Below, in pieces: positions 8,314-17,671 of a DNA stretch of 64,000 nucleotides. The DNA is from an uncultured Eubacterium sp. (GTDB lineage Bacteria; Bacillota; Clostridia; Oscillospirales; Acutalibacteraceae). Both the position numbers and the translations under genes were made by a program. Under the pieces are notes generated by a model. That model was not told the DNA's origin, searched no databases, and worked only from the letters and a program-made list of their open reading frames with translations. Within the stretch, counting starts at the first letter, position 1, and each line of letters opens with the position of its first letter. Location of the stretch: the NCBI GenBank assembly GCA_910583925.1, contig CAJTZJ010000003.1, positions 139,713 through 203,712 on the forward strand, in the 5' to 3' direction.

Positions 8314-9560
8314 TGTATGATTTAATCGTTATAGGCGGAGGACCTGCAGGACTTGCAGCAGCACTCAGTGCATATGAGAACGGACTAAAAAATATTATAA
8401 TTATTGAAAGAGATAAGGAGCTTGGCGGAATTTTAAATCAGTGTATTCACAACGGCTTCGGACTTCATTATTTTAAAGAGGAGCTTACCGGTCCCGAATA
8501 CGCAGGCAGATTTATTGATATGCTTAAGGATACAAATGTTAAGGTTTTAACCGATACAATGGTGCTTGAGCTTACAAAGGAAAAAAAAGTTCATTGTGTA
8601 AATACAAAAGACGGATATCAGATTTTAAGCGGTAAATCAATTGTGCTTGCAATGGGATGCCGCGAGAGAACAAGAGGCGCTATTTCTATCCCCGGCACCC
8701 GCCCGGCAGGTGTTTTAACCGCCGGTGCCGCACAAAGATTTGTAAATATTGAAGGTCATATGGTCGGTAAAAGGGTTGTTATTTTAGGCTCCGGAGATAT
8801 CGGATTAATTATGGCTCGCCGTATGACACTTGAGGGAGCCGAGGTGCTAGCCTGTGTTGAACTTATGCCGTATTCGGGCGGACTTCAGAGAAACATTGTT
8901 CAATGCCTTAACGATTTCAATATTCCGCTTTATCTTTCACATACAATTACCGATATTGAGGGTAAAAATCGGGTTGAGGGCGTAACAATCGCAAAGGTGG
9001 GGGCAGACAGAAAGCCTATTGCGGGTACGGAAATTCATTTTGACTGCGACACGGTTCTTCTGTCTGTTGGTCTTATCCCCGAAAATGAGCTTACCAAATC
9101 GGCTGAAATTGAAATGGACAGTCGAACAAACGGCTCTGTTGTTTTTGAAAATATGGAAATCTCCGTTAACGGAATATTTGCCTGCGGAAATGTTGTTCAT
9201 GTTCACGATTTAGTTGATTTTGTTACAGCCGAAAGCCAAAAGGCGGGAAAAGCTGCGGCTGATTATGTTTTAAACGGCGAAAAAAGCAAGGATGATTATA
9301 TAACCCTTACCAACGGTAACGGCATTGGCTACACGGTTCCGCAGAAAATACGAAAAGGCGCTGAAGAAGCAGAAATTTTCTTCAGGGTAAGACAGATTTT
9401 CAAAAATTCGGCAATTCTTGTTATGGACGGAGATAATCAGCTTGCAAAATTCAAGCGTGAGCATCTTGCACCCGGCGAAATGGAAAAAATTAAAATCCCG
9501 AATGCCCTTATGAAAAGAATTGTATCTGATAAACTAACGGTTTCGGTTGAGGAGGCGTAA
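8313..9560 (+). CDS. NAD(P)/FAD-dependent oxidoreductase, second subunit of the glycerol-3-phosphate dehydrogenase module
   Basis: A 415-residue two-dinucleotide-binding flavoprotein. FAD motif GGGPAG is at residues 8-13 and the NAD(P)H motif GSGDIG near 156-161. AMGCRERTRG (~112-121) and GIFACGNVVHVHD (~288-300) are typical of the family found beside GlpA-BFD proteins. It starts with an ATG that overlaps the previous stop. It presumably passes electrons from the GlpA-like flavin to NAD or another carrier; that role is inferred from gene order. Confidence 0.82.
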   Translation: MYDLIVIGGGPAGLAAALSAYENGLKNIIIIERDKELGGILNQCIHNGFGLHYFKEELTGPEYAGRFIDMLKDTNVKVLTDTMVLELTKEKKVHCVNTKDGYQILSGKSIVLAMGCRERTRGAISIPGTRPAGVLTAGAAQRFVNIEGHMVGKRVVILGSGDIGLIMARRMTLEGAEVLACVELMPYSGGLQRNIVQCLNDFNIPLYLSHTITDIEGKNRVEGVTIAKVGADRKPIAGTEIHFDCDTVLLSVGLIPENELTKSAEIEMDSRTNGSVVFENMEISVNGIFACGNVVHVHDLVDFVTAESQKAGKAAADYVLNGEKSKDDYITLTNGNGIGYTVPQKIRKGAEEAEIFFRVRQIFKNSAILVMDGDNQLAKFKREHLAPGEMEKIKIPNALMKRIVSDKLTVSVEEA

Positions 9561-9564
9561 AACA

Positions 9565-9915
9565 GTGAAAGAATTAATTTGTATTACCTGCCCAAAGGGC
9601 TGCCGTCTAAAGGTTGATGAAGAAAATGATTATGCCGTAACAGGCAATGCCTGCCCAAGAGGTGCCGAATACGGAAAAAACGAACTGAAGAATCCAAAAA
9701 GAGTCATAACCTCAACAGTAAAAACAAACAGTACGGAATACTGCCGATGTCCGGTAAAAACAAATGGTGCAATTCCAAAGGGTAAAATGTTTGAGATTAT
9801 GAAGATGCTTGATGATGTTGAGCTGAAAACACCTATTCGTGTAGGCGATATCGTGATCAGAAACCTTTTTGATACAGGCGTGGACATTGTTGCCTGCAAG
9901 AAAATTCTGAAATAA
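9565..9915 (+). CDS. DUF1667 domain protein
   Basis: A 116-residue protein of family DUF1667, nearly always the third gene after the two flavoproteins. It has cysteines in CITCPKGC (residues 5-12), C33 in NACPRG, and C61 in YCRCP, fitting metal or Fe-S binding. I chose GTG at 9565 because GGAGG lies nine bases upstream; it lies just after the previous stop. Its biochemical job is unknown. Confidence 0.82.
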   Translation: MKELICITCPKGCRLKVDEENDYAVTGNACPRGAEYGKNELKNPKRVITSTVKTNSTEYCRCPVKTNGAIPKGKMFEIMKMLDDVELKTPIRVGDIVIRNLFDTGVDIVACKKILK

Positions 9916-9934
9916 CAAAACTTATATAAAAAGT

Positions 9935-9963
9935 AAGGAGCAGACAAATCTGCTCCTTTTCTA
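9935..9963 (+). terminator. Terminator after the glp module
   Basis: AAGGAGCAGA pairs with TCTGCTCCTT around CAAA, then a short T run. It lies between convergent genes. Confidence 0.8.
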
Positions 9964-9979
9964 TTTACAAAACATCTGA

Positions 9980-11359
9980 TTATTTCATATTTTTATAAGG
10001 CTTCTTTTCGGTTACCCATCCATCTTTATTAACCTGCCTTGCACGGGCTATGGCAAGTGAATTTTCAGGCACGCTGTCCGTTATGGTTGACCCCGCCGCC
10101 GTAAAAGCAAAATCTCCGACCTCAACCGGCGCAATAAGATTTGTATTGCAGCCAAGGAACGCATTATCGCCGATTTTACAACGGCTCTTATTCTTGCCAT
10201 CATAATTAACGGTAACTGTTCCGCAGCCGAAATTAACATTTTTGCCCACATCGGAATCGCCGATATAGGTTAAATGCGAACTCTTTGTACCTTCGCCTAC
10301 AACCGAATTTTTAACCTCAACAAAATTGCCGATATGAACACCCTTGCAAAGCTTACTGCCTGCTCTTATCTGTACGAACGGACCGCAGTCAACTTCATCC
10401 TCTACTTCACTGTCCGTAAGCTTAACATTATCAAGAACAACATCATTTCCGACAACACCGTCCTTAATATAAGTATTCGGACCGATTGTGCATCTTTCTC
10501 CGATAACCGTGTTTCCAAGAATAATTGTATTCGGAAGAATGGTTGTTTCCTTTCCGATTTTTACATCCATTCCGATGATTACTCCGTCTGTGCTCGGAAT
10601 ATCGACACCATTGATCATATGAGCGGTATTTATATTTTTTCTCATAATAGTATTCAGACCATTGAGCTGAACCCTGTCATTAGCACCCAGAATAACCTCG
10701 CTGTTTTCACAGATATAGGCACCTGCATTTTTACCCTGATTAATCAAAATTTCCAGACTGTCTGTTAAATAATACTCATTCTGCGCATTATTATTTGTAA
10801 TGTTGGCAAGTGCATAAAGCAGATCCTCACCATTAAACCAATACATACCTGCATTAGATTCATTAATCAGCTTTTCTTCTTCATTTGCATCCTTATGCTC
10901 AACGATACGAAGAAGCGTTCCGTTTTCATCTCTCTTGATATGTCCTATACCGTTTGTATCGTCAACAAGGGCGGAGGTTAAGGTAATCGAATTGTTATTT
11001 GCCATATGATATTCGTAAACATTATTGATTGTTTCCGCATTCATCATAGGACCATCGCCGTTTAAAATAAGAATTTCATCATTTTTATGCTTTTCAACAA
11101 AAGCCTTTGCCATCATAACGGCATGACCTGTTCCGAGCTGAGGATTCTGATAAGCAGTTTCAATTTCTTCATCAAGATATGCCTCAACAATTTCGTGCTT
11201 ATATCCCGTTACAACACAAATTTTTTCACAGCCGGCTTCCTTAACAGCTCTTATAACATAATGAAGCATTGGCTGAAATAACACCTCACACATAACCTTC
11301 GGAGAGGCTGATTTCATTCTGGTTCCCTTGCCGCCGGCAAGAATGATTGCACATTTCAT
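9980..11359 (-). CDS. glmU: Bifunctional UDP-N-acetylglucosamine pyrophosphorylase / glucosamine-1-phosphate acetyltransferase
   Basis: A 459-residue GlmU, making UDP-GlcNAc for cell wall synthesis. The N-terminal nucleotidyltransferase domain opens with LAGGKGTRM (~7-15). The C-terminal half is a left-handed beta-helix of hexapeptide repeats with the acetyltransferase signature around RAGSKLCKGVHIGNFVEVK and HLTYIGDSDVG. I chose ATG at 11359, with AAGGAG upstream; the longer frame adds 25 unrelated residues. It stands alone here. Confidence 0.96.
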   Translation of the reverse strand: MKCAIILAGGKGTRMKSASPKVMCEVLFQPMLHYVIRAVKEAGCEKICVVTGYKHEIVEAYLDEEIETAYQNPQLGTGHAVMMAKAFVEKHKNDEILILNGDGPMMNAETINNVYEYHMANNNSITLTSALVDDTNGIGHIKRDENGTLLRIVEHKDANEEEKLINESNAGMYWFNGEDLLYALANITNNNAQNEYYLTDSLEILINQGKNAGAYICENSEVILGANDRVQLNGLNTIMRKNINTAHMINGVDIPSTDGVIIGMDVKIGKETTILPNTIILGNTVIGERCTIGPNTYIKDGVVGNDVVLDNVKLTDSEVEDEVDCGPFVQIRAGSKLCKGVHIGNFVEVKNSVVGEGTKSSHLTYIGDSDVGKNVNFGCGTVTVNYDGKNKSRCKIGDNAFLGCNTNLIAPVEVGDFAFTAAGSTITDSVPENSLAIARARQVNKDGWVTEKKPYKNMK

Positions 11360-11476
11360 TGTAAAATTCTCCTTGTTAAAATAGTAATGATTTGCATTCA
11401 AATATATTCTATTATGCACTATTTTTTGTATCATTTCAATATAAATTCCAAATTTTCCGTTTTTTTCAAATTTTAT

Positions 11477-11505
11477 TTGTAATTTTAAAACATATATGAT
11501 ATAAT
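11477..11505 (+). promoter_or_regulatory. Promoter of ppdK
   Basis: TTGTAA, 17 bases, TATAAT, about 95 bases before the start codon. Confidence 0.6.
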
Positions 11506-11599
11506 ACTACCACAATATACAGTGGGACAGTTGTGTTCAGTTTAAACAGGGCTGTTTGCAAGGTATAATAATATTAAAAAAACAGGAGGTATTCCCAGT

Positions 11600-14230
11600 A
11601 TGGCAAATAAGTATTGTTACCTTTTCTCAGAGGGTAATGCCGGAATGAGAGAGCTTCTCGGCGGTAAGGGTGCAAACCTTGCAGAGATGACAAATATCGG
11701 TCTTCCGGTACCACAGGGATTCACAATCACAACAGAGGCTTGTACTCAGTATTATGAAGACGGCCGCAAAATCAATGACGGCATTATGGCTGAAATTGAA
11801 GAGTACATTGTAAAGATGGAGGAAATTACCGGCAAAAAGTTCGGCGATATGGAAAATCCTCTTCTCGTATCCGTTCGTTCAGGTGCTCGTGCTTCTATGC
11901 CGGGTATGATGGACACAATCCTTAACCTTGGTTTAAACGAAGATGTTGTTAATGCAATTGCTGAAAAATCAGGCAATCCAAGATGGGCTTGGGACTGCTA
12001 CAGAAGATTTATCCAGATGTATTCTGATGTAGTTATGGAAGTTGGTAAGAAATATTTTGAAGAACTTATCGACGCTATGAAGGCTGAAAAAGGCGTTCAG
12101 CTTGATGTTGAGCTTACTGCTGAAGACCTTAAGGAATTAGCTTCTCAGTTCAAAGCTGAATACAAAGAAAAAATCGGTGCCGATTTCCCAACTGATCCTA
12201 AGGAACAGTTAATGGGTGCTGTTATGGCTGTATTCCGTTCATGGGATAATCCAAGAGCTAATGTTTACCGCCGTGACAACGATATCCCTTATTCATGGGG
12301 TACTGCCGTTAATGTTCAGTCCATGGCATTCGGTAATATGGGCGACGATTGCGGTACAGGTGTTGCTTTCACCCGTGACCCTGCAACAGGTAAGAAAGGC
12401 CTTTTCGGAGAATTCTTAACAAATGCACAGGGCGAAGATGTTGTAGCAGGTGTTCGTACACCTATGCACATTTCGGAAATGGAACAGAAATTCCCGGAAG
12501 CTTTTGCTGAATTTACAAAGGTTTGCGCTACACTTGAAGACCATTACAGAGATATGCAGGATATGGAATTTACTGTTGAACACGGTAAGCTCTATATGCT
12601 TCAGACCCGTAACGGTAAGAGAACTGCTCAGGCTGCTTTGCAGATTGCATGCGATTTAGTTGACGAAGGAATGAGAACTCCTCAGGAAGCTGTTGAGATG
12701 ATTGATCCTCGTAACCTTGATACTCTTCTTCATCCTCAGTTTGATGCTTCTGCTATCAAGGCTGCAACACCAATCGGCAAGGGTCTTGGTGCTTCTCCGG
12801 GTGCTGCTTGCGGTAAAATCGTATTCACTGCTGACGATGCAGTTGAATGGAATGCAAGAGGCGAAAAGGTTGTTCTTGTTCGTCTTGAAACATCTCCTGA
12901 AGATATTACAGGTATGAAGGCTGCTCAGGGTATCCTTACCGTTCGCGGCGGTATGACTTCTCACGCTGCTGTTGTTGCTCGTGGTATGGGTACTTGCTGC
13001 GTTTCAGGCTGCGGCGATATCAATATGGATGAAGAAAACAAGAAGTTCACACTTGCAGGCATTGAATTCCATGAGGGCGACGAGCTTTCAATCGATGGTT
13101 CAACAGGTAACATTTATCAGGGTCTTATCCCAACTGTTGATGCTACAATCGCCGGCACATTCGGCAGAATCATGGGCTGGGCTGATGAGTTCAGAACATT
13201 AAAGGTTCGTACAAACGCTGATACTCCTGCTGACGCTAAGAAGGCAAGAGAGCTTGGCGCTGAAGGCATCGGTCTTTGCCGTACAGAGCACATGTTCTTC
13301 GAGGAAGACAGAATTGCCGCTTTCCGTGAAATGATTTGTTCAGATACAGTTGAAGAAAGAGAAGCAGCTCTTGAAAAGATTCTTCCTTATCAGCAGGGCG
13401 ATTTCAAGGCTCTTTATGAAGCACTTGAGGGCTGCCCGGTAACTATTCGTTTCCTTGATCCTCCTCTTCACGAGTTCGTTCCTACAGAAGATGATGATAT
13501 CAAGAAGCTTGCTGATTCACAGGGCAAATCTGTTGAAGATATCAAAGCTATTATCGCTTCTCTTCACGAGTTCAACCCAATGATGGGTCACCGCGGACTT
13601 CGTCTTGCAGTAACCTATCCTGAAATTGCAAAGATGCAGACTAAGGCTGTTATCCGCGCTGCTATCGAGGTTAAGAAAGAGCATGCTGATTGGGATGTTT
13701 GTCCTGAAATTATGATTCCTCTTGCTTGCGATACAAAGGAACTCAAATATGTTAAGAACATCGTTGTTGAAACAGCTGATGCTGAAATCGCAGCTGCAGG
13801 CATCGATATGAAATATGAAGTTGGTACTATGATCGAAATCCCTCGTGCTGCTCTTACTGCTGATCAGATTGCAACAGAGGCTGAATTCTTCTGCTTCGGT
13901 ACTAACGACCTTACACAGATGACATACGGCTTCAGCCGTGATGATGCAGGTAAGTTCCTTGATGCTTACTATGATGCAAAGATTTTCGAGAACGATCCAT
14001 TTGCTAAGCTTGACACTGTTGGTGTTGGCTCACTTATGAAGATGGCTGTTGAAAAGGGTAAGGCTACCCGTCCAAACATTCACTGCGGTATCTGCGGTGA
14101 GCACGGCGGTGACCCAAGCTCTGTTGAATTCTGCCATGAAATCGGTCTTGATTATGTATCTTGCTCACCATTCCGTGTTCCGATTGCTCGCCTCGCTGCT
14201 GCACAGGCTGCAATCAAGAATTCTAAATAA
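11600..14230 (+). CDS. ppdK: Pyruvate, phosphate dikinase
   Basis: An 876-residue enzyme interconverting PEP+AMP+PPi and pyruvate+ATP+Pi, commonly used in glycolysis by anaerobes. The N-terminal ATP-binding domain is at ~1-340. The phosphohistidine domain has the swivelling His455 in GGMTSHAA. The C-terminal TIM barrel ends with HCGICGEHGGDP, carrying the catalytic cysteine. An AGGAGG site precedes the ATG. Codon choice (many GCT, CTT, GTT) suggests high expression. It is a single-gene unit with a strong terminator. Confidence 0.97.
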   Translation: MANKYCYLFSEGNAGMRELLGGKGANLAEMTNIGLPVPQGFTITTEACTQYYEDGRKINDGIMAEIEEYIVKMEEITGKKFGDMENPLLVSVRSGARASMPGMMDTILNLGLNEDVVNAIAEKSGNPRWAWDCYRRFIQMYSDVVMEVGKKYFEELIDAMKAEKGVQLDVELTAEDLKELASQFKAEYKEKIGADFPTDPKEQLMGAVMAVFRSWDNPRANVYRRDNDIPYSWGTAVNVQSMAFGNMGDDCGTGVAFTRDPATGKKGLFGEFLTNAQGEDVVAGVRTPMHISEMEQKFPEAFAEFTKVCATLEDHYRDMQDMEFTVEHGKLYMLQTRNGKRTAQAALQIACDLVDEGMRTPQEAVEMIDPRNLDTLLHPQFDASAIKAATPIGKGLGASPGAACGKIVFTADDAVEWNARGEKVVLVRLETSPEDITGMKAAQGILTVRGGMTSHAAVVARGMGTCCVSGCGDINMDEENKKFTLAGIEFHEGDELSIDGSTGNIYQGLIPTVDATIAGTFGRIMGWADEFRTLKVRTNADTPADAKKARELGAEGIGLCRTEHMFFEEDRIAAFREMICSDTVEEREAALEKILPYQQGDFKALYEALEGCPVTIRFLDPPLHEFVPTEDDDIKKLADSQGKSVEDIKAIIASLHEFNPMMGHRGLRLAVTYPEIAKMQTKAVIRAAIEVKKEHADWDVCPEIMIPLACDTKELKYVKNIVVETADAEIAAAGIDMKYEVGTMIEIPRAALTADQIATEAEFFCFGTNDLTQMTYGFSRDDAGKFLDAYYDAKIFENDPFAKLDTVGVGSLMKMAVEKGKATRPNIHCGICGEHGGDPSSVEFCHEIGLDYVSCSPFRVPIARLAAAQAAIKNSK

Positions 14231-14254
14231 TTAACAATAGGTTAATATAAAATC

Positions 14255-14290
14255 AGACCTTGCAGGTTTCCCTGCAAGGTCTTTTCTTTT
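14255..14290 (+). terminator. Terminator of ppdK
   Basis: AGACCTTGCAGG pairs with CCTGCAAGGTCT around TTTC, followed by a T-rich stretch. Confidence 0.9.
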
Positions 14291-14472
14291 GGCAACAGTT
14301 GAAGCGAGCAAACTCATTCCATGTGAACATTATACTACAATTCATTTTGCATTGTTGGATTTTAATTCAAAATGAATTAAAAATTTTTTGCAGATAAGCA
14401 AATGTACCTACCATATCAGCTGATTGTAATTTAGGCTTTATTGACGAATACAAACCTCTGCCTGAAAACAAA
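14291..14472. other. Intergenic stretch with a large inverted repeat
   Basis: No gene is seen. AATTCATTTTG (14339-14349) and CAAAATGAATT (14368-14378) form a perfect 11-bp inverted repeat with an 18-base loop, followed by AAAAATTTTTT. I see no other signal. Confidence 0.4.
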
Positions 14473-14500
14473 TAAAAACGGGAGGATATAGAATCCCCCC
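14473..14500 (-). terminator. Terminator of the obgE-mrnC operon
   Basis: On the minus strand GGGGGGAT pairs with ATCCTCCC around TCTAT, followed by G and five T. Confidence 0.65.
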
Positions 14501-14518
14501 TACTTTGAATATTTGCAG

Positions 14519-14545
14519 GGACGAGCAATGCTCGTCCGATTTTTT
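14519..14545 (+). terminator. Short palindrome with T run on the plus strand
   Basis: GGACGAGC/GCTCGTCC with loop AAT, followed by GATTTTTTA. It overlaps the mrnC stop codon and could catch readthrough from ppdK. It resembles other short GGG...CCC palindromes in this window. Confidence 0.45.
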
Positions 14546-14930
14546 ATTCATTTATTATGCTGAACAATTCTTTGATTCTTTCAAGATTGCCATTTAAATA
14601 GAGAAAGCCGAAAAGCGCTTCAACACCTGTTGCGGTATGATATTCCGCATCGGTTGCACTTTTTGGAGAATGACCAACCTTTGCATTTCTTCCTCTTTTA
14701 AACTGAGCTGTTTCTTCTTCTGTTAAGCAATCCTTAATCTTATTAAACGCTTCCGTCTGTGCCTTTGCTGACACAAATTTAACACTTTCACGATGAAGAT
14801 CATTGACGGGTCTGTTTGCATCACAGACAAGTGTTTCGCGAACAAGCATTTCATAAACACAATCGCCTACAAACGCCAGATTAAGCGGACTTAACTGCTT
14901 TGGATTAATTTCTTTATCAATAAACCTCAT
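14544..14930 (-). CDS. mrnC: Mini-ribonuclease 3
   Basis: A 128-residue RNase III-like catalytic domain without the double-stranded RNA-binding domain, which matures 23S rRNA in Bacillota. LSPLNLAFVGDCVYEMLVR (~15-33) holds the catalytic aspartate D23, and ATGVEALFGFLYL (~100-112) the second acidic site. It follows obgE by six bases in an operon. Confidence 0.93.
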   Translation of the reverse strand: MRFIDKEINPKQLSPLNLAFVGDCVYEMLVRETLVCDANRPVNDLHRESVKFVSAKAQTEAFNKIKDCLTEEETAQFKRGRNAKVGHSPKSATDAEYHTATGVEALFGFLYLNGNLERIKELFSIINE

Positions 14931-14936
14931 AAAGCA

Positions 14937-16208
14937 TTACGGCACATATTCAAATTCAATATCATAAATTGAAACTGTGTCGCCCTCCTGTATTCCCTGT
15001 TCTCTGAGTGCATCAAAAACACCGCTTTTTTCAAGCACCCGCTGCATATACTGCAGACTTTCATAATCTTCAATATCAATTCCACGAAGCACTCTTGGAA
15101 ACCAGCCTGCCTCAACAACAAACAAGCCTTCTTCAGGCTGTGTGATTTTAAAGCCGTCATCCTTTCTGATAAGGCTTTCAACAGGAATTTCTTCTGCCTC
15201 ATATTCCTTAATCGGCGGAAGAGTCTGTAGCTTATTCCAGACGGAATTCATAAGTTCCTTAGTACCCTCCAGAATCGGAGCGCAGATAGAGTAATATTCA
15301 TAGCCCTGTGCCTCTACCCAGCTTTTGAATTCCTCAATCTGCTCAGGCTCTGCCATATCAATTTTATTTCCTGCAACAATCTGCGGTCTGTCTGCAAGCT
15401 CAGGATTAAACTTAACAAGCTCTTCATTGATACGGGAAAAATCCTCTTTCGGATCTCTGCCCTCATGACCGCTTACATCAACTATATGAACCAGCAGACG
15501 GCAGCGTTCAACATGCTTCAGAAATTCATGACCCAAGCCAATTCCCTCGCTTGCACCCTCAATCAATCCGGGAATATCTGCGATAACAAAGGAATTGCCC
15601 TCGCCCATATAAACAACACCCAGATTCGGAACAAGCGTTGTAAAATGATAATCGCCTATCTTCGGCTTTGCTTCAGACACAACGGAAATCAAGCTTGATT
15701 TACCGACAGAGGGATAACCAAGAAGCCCTACATCGGCAAGAAGCTTTAATTCAAGGCTGACCTCCCATTCCTCTCCGGGAATCCCGGGCTTGGAAAATCT
15801 CGGAACCTGCCTTGTAGGCGTTGCAAAATGCTGATTTCCCCAGCCGCCTTTACCGCCGTGGGCAGCAATAAACCGCTCTGTTTTACTCATATCCGCCATA
15901 ACAGCACCGCTGTTGGTTTCCTTTATAACTGTTCCTCTCGGCACACGGATTTCAAGGCTTTCGCCGTTTTTTCCATGGCGCTTTCCACCCTCTCCGGGCA
16001 GACCGTTTTTAGCTGCATACTTGCGCTTGTATCGGAAATCGGCAAGTGTTGCAAGATTATCATCAACAACAAAAACAACATCGCCCCCCTTACCGCCGTC
16101 ACCGCCGTCCGGACCGCCTGCTGCAACATATTTTTCACGATGAAAGGCAACTGCACCAGCGCCGCCGTCGCCTGCCTTAATTTTTATTTTAGCTATATCT
16201 ACAAACAT
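14937..16208 (-). CDS. obgE: Obg GTPase
   Basis: A 423-residue Obg-family GTPase acting in 50S ribosome assembly and stress control. The glycine-rich Obg domain is at 1-157. The G domain follows, with P-loop GYPSVGKSSL (~165-174), DIPGLIEGA and NKID. The OCT domain is at ~345-423, present in many Bacillota Obg proteins. It is the first gene before mrnC. Confidence 0.97.
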   Translation of the reverse strand: MFVDIAKIKIKAGDGGAGAVAFHREKYVAAGGPDGGDGGKGGDVVFVVDDNLATLADFRYKRKYAAKNGLPGEGGKRHGKNGESLEIRVPRGTVIKETNSGAVMADMSKTERFIAAHGGKGGWGNQHFATPTRQVPRFSKPGIPGEEWEVSLELKLLADVGLLGYPSVGKSSLISVVSEAKPKIGDYHFTTLVPNLGVVYMGEGNSFVIADIPGLIEGASEGIGLGHEFLKHVERCRLLVHIVDVSGHEGRDPKEDFSRINEELVKFNPELADRPQIVAGNKIDMAEPEQIEEFKSWVEAQGYEYYSICAPILEGTKELMNSVWNKLQTLPPIKEYEAEEIPVESLIRKDDGFKITQPEEGLFVVEAGWFPRVLRGIDIEDYESLQYMQRVLEKSGVFDALREQGIQEGDTVSIYDIEFEYVP

Positions 16209-16219
16209 TATTTTCTTCC

Positions 16220-16864
16220 TTATTTCAATAACGGCAAAACCGCCCGGGTTATAATCTCATAAGCCTTTGCATTCGCATGAAGCCCGTCATATGTATATTC
16301 TGCTTTAAACATACCGTTATCATCCGAAAGCATATCAGTTAAATCTGCAAACTCAGTTTTATGCTTTTCGGCAACCGCTTTAAGCTTTTCATTCAAAAGT
16401 GCAATATCTTTATTATTCCTTCTTCCCTGTTTATTTATTTTTGTATTTACAGGATAAACACTTTCGAGAATAATATTTATATTTTTGCATCTTTTTCTGG
16501 ATTGTTCAATTATTCTTTCAACATTATGCGAAACGAAATCTGCATCTGCGCCTACACCCAAATCATTCGTGCCTATAAGCAAAACCAGATTTTTCGGCTT
16601 TATATTCAGGATTGTTTTTTCAAGGCGTTCAAGCAATCTGTCGCTTGTATCCCCGCTGATTCCCCTGTTATAAACAGGAATGCCTGTTTCGGCTGTATAT
16701 TCTGCAAAAAGCTCGGTATGTGTATAGCCCTCTGTTATGGAATCGCCTGCTAAAACAGTTGCACCTTTTTCACAGTAATTCTGATTCAGAAACTCAAAGC
16801 TTTCTGCTCTTGAGCGCTTGTATGCATCATATTCCGTTCTTTTTCTGATTTTTTTCAAATTCAT
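16220..16864 (-). CDS. SGNH/GDSL-type esterase
   Basis: A 214-residue SGNH hydrolase. Block I is GDSITEG (~41-47), block II GISGDTS, block III GTND (~99-102) and block V DGLHANAKAY near the C-terminus. No signal peptide is visible, so it is likely cytoplasmic. It starts 11 bases before obgE and may be co-transcribed with it. Substrate (lysophospholipid, acetylated sugar or other ester) unknown. Confidence 0.88.
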   Translation of the reverse strand: MNLKKIRKRTEYDAYKRSRAESFEFLNQNYCEKGATVLAGDSITEGYTHTELFAEYTAETGIPVYNRGISGDTSDRLLERLEKTILNIKPKNLVLLIGTNDLGVGADADFVSHNVERIIEQSRKRCKNINIILESVYPVNTKINKQGRRNNKDIALLNEKLKAVAEKHKTEFADLTDMLSDDNGMFKAEYTYDGLHANAKAYEIITRAVLPLLK

Positions 16865-16917
16865 CTTCTCACACCTTTGTTAAATAATAACAAATATAGA
16901 ATGAATTATCAATATTA

Positions 16918-17136
16918 TCATTCAGATATTTTGGGATTATTTGTTCTGCCAAAAATATAATCGGTTGAAACATTATAATAATCGGCACGGACAAGCAAAT
17001 GTTCAATCGGAATATTCTGATAGCCTCTTTTATAACGGGAATAGACCGTTTGCTTTATTCCCAAAATTTCTGCAACATCGGTTTGCTTCATATCCTTATC
17101 TTCTCTTAAATCTTTAAGTCTTTTAAAATATGCCAA
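16918..17136 (-). CDS. XRE-family regulator (short)
   Basis: A 72-residue helix-turn-helix protein; the HTH core is DVAEILGIKQTVYSRYKRG (~18-36). The TTG start at 17136 is chosen because AGGAG lies five bases upstream; upstream in-frame residues overlap the neighbouring gene. The C-terminal NVSTDYIFGRTNN matches the common YYNVSxDYI tail of small XRE proteins. It lies 16 bases after a paralogous XRE gene, so the two are one unit. Confidence 0.8.
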   Translation of the reverse strand: MAYFKRLKDLREDKDMKQTDVAEILGIKQTVYSRYKRGYQNIPIEHLLVRADYYNVSTDYIFGRTNNPKISE

Positions 17137-17152
17137 ATTATTCTCCTGCTCT

Positions 17153-17371
17153 TTATTTTTTAGGATATGGGTTGCTCTCATCTGTAAGCATAGCAATATA
17201 ATCAATTGATACATTATAATATTCTGCGAAAAGCTTTATTGTATCAAGAGGAGGTATTCTTTCTCCTTTTTCGTATCTTATATATGAATTTTTAGATATA
17301 AAAGCTATATTTGCACATTGCTCCTGCGTTAAATCATTATCTTCTCTTAAATTTCTCAATCTTGTTTTCAT
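17153..17371 (-). CDS. XRE-family regulator (short), paralogue of the next gene
   Basis: A 72-residue helix-turn-helix protein with the HTH core at ~16-34 (LTQEQCANIAFISKNSYIRY). The ATG at 17371 follows GGTGA. Like its neighbour it ends with YYNVSIDYI. Two palindromic sites lie just upstream, probably bound by one or both of these proteins. Targets elsewhere are unknown. Confidence 0.8.
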   Translation of the reverse strand: MKTRLRNLREDNDLTQEQCANIAFISKNSYIRYEKGERIPPLDTIKLFAEYYNVSIDYIAMLTDESNPYPKK

Positions 17372-17399
17372 ATTAATCACCAATACTATTTTACACAAA

Positions 17400-17438
17400 T
17401 ACTCCGTATGGGGTTTGCAAATTACTCTATATGGAGTA
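17400..17438 (-). promoter_or_regulatory. Twin operator upstream of the XRE pair
   Basis: Two 16-base palindromes of the form TACTCYRTATGGRGTW occur at 17400-17415 and 17423-17438, centres 23 bases apart. The second is nearly perfect (TACTCTATATGGAGTA). Such paired sites suggest cooperative XRE repressor binding. Confidence 0.65.
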
Positions 17439-17487
17439 TATTTTAGTAAAATGCTTGCTCAGCTTGTTGCCAAACAATCCATCAGAA

Positions 17488-17572
17488 TTCGTGCGGTTTG
17501 TGCATTTTGTACGCTTCCGCACGAAAAATTTTAATATTTACAAAAAACCTTAGGGTACAGCAAGCTGTACCC
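17488..17572. repeat. Two hairpins in the XRE-rpsO intergenic region
   Basis: TCGTGCGG and CCGCACGA (about 17488-17522) form an inverted repeat with a 20-base loop. GGGTACAGC/GCTGTACCC (17553-17572) is a compact perfect palindrome resembling others in the window. Neither has a clear T run. Confidence 0.45.
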
Positions 17573-17628
17573 ACCTCCCTTTAATAAGAAAGGCACAGTG
17601 GTTAAAAATTTGTAATTAAAACTTTTTC

Positions 17629-17657
17629 TTTACAAATAAATATTAATATGTTATAAT
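17629..17657 (+). promoter_or_regulatory. Promoter of rpsO-pnp
   Basis: TTTACA, 17 bases, TATAAT. Transcription would start near 17664, giving a ~105-base leader. Confidence 0.7.
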
Positions 17658-17671
17658 TCTATCGCTGTAAA

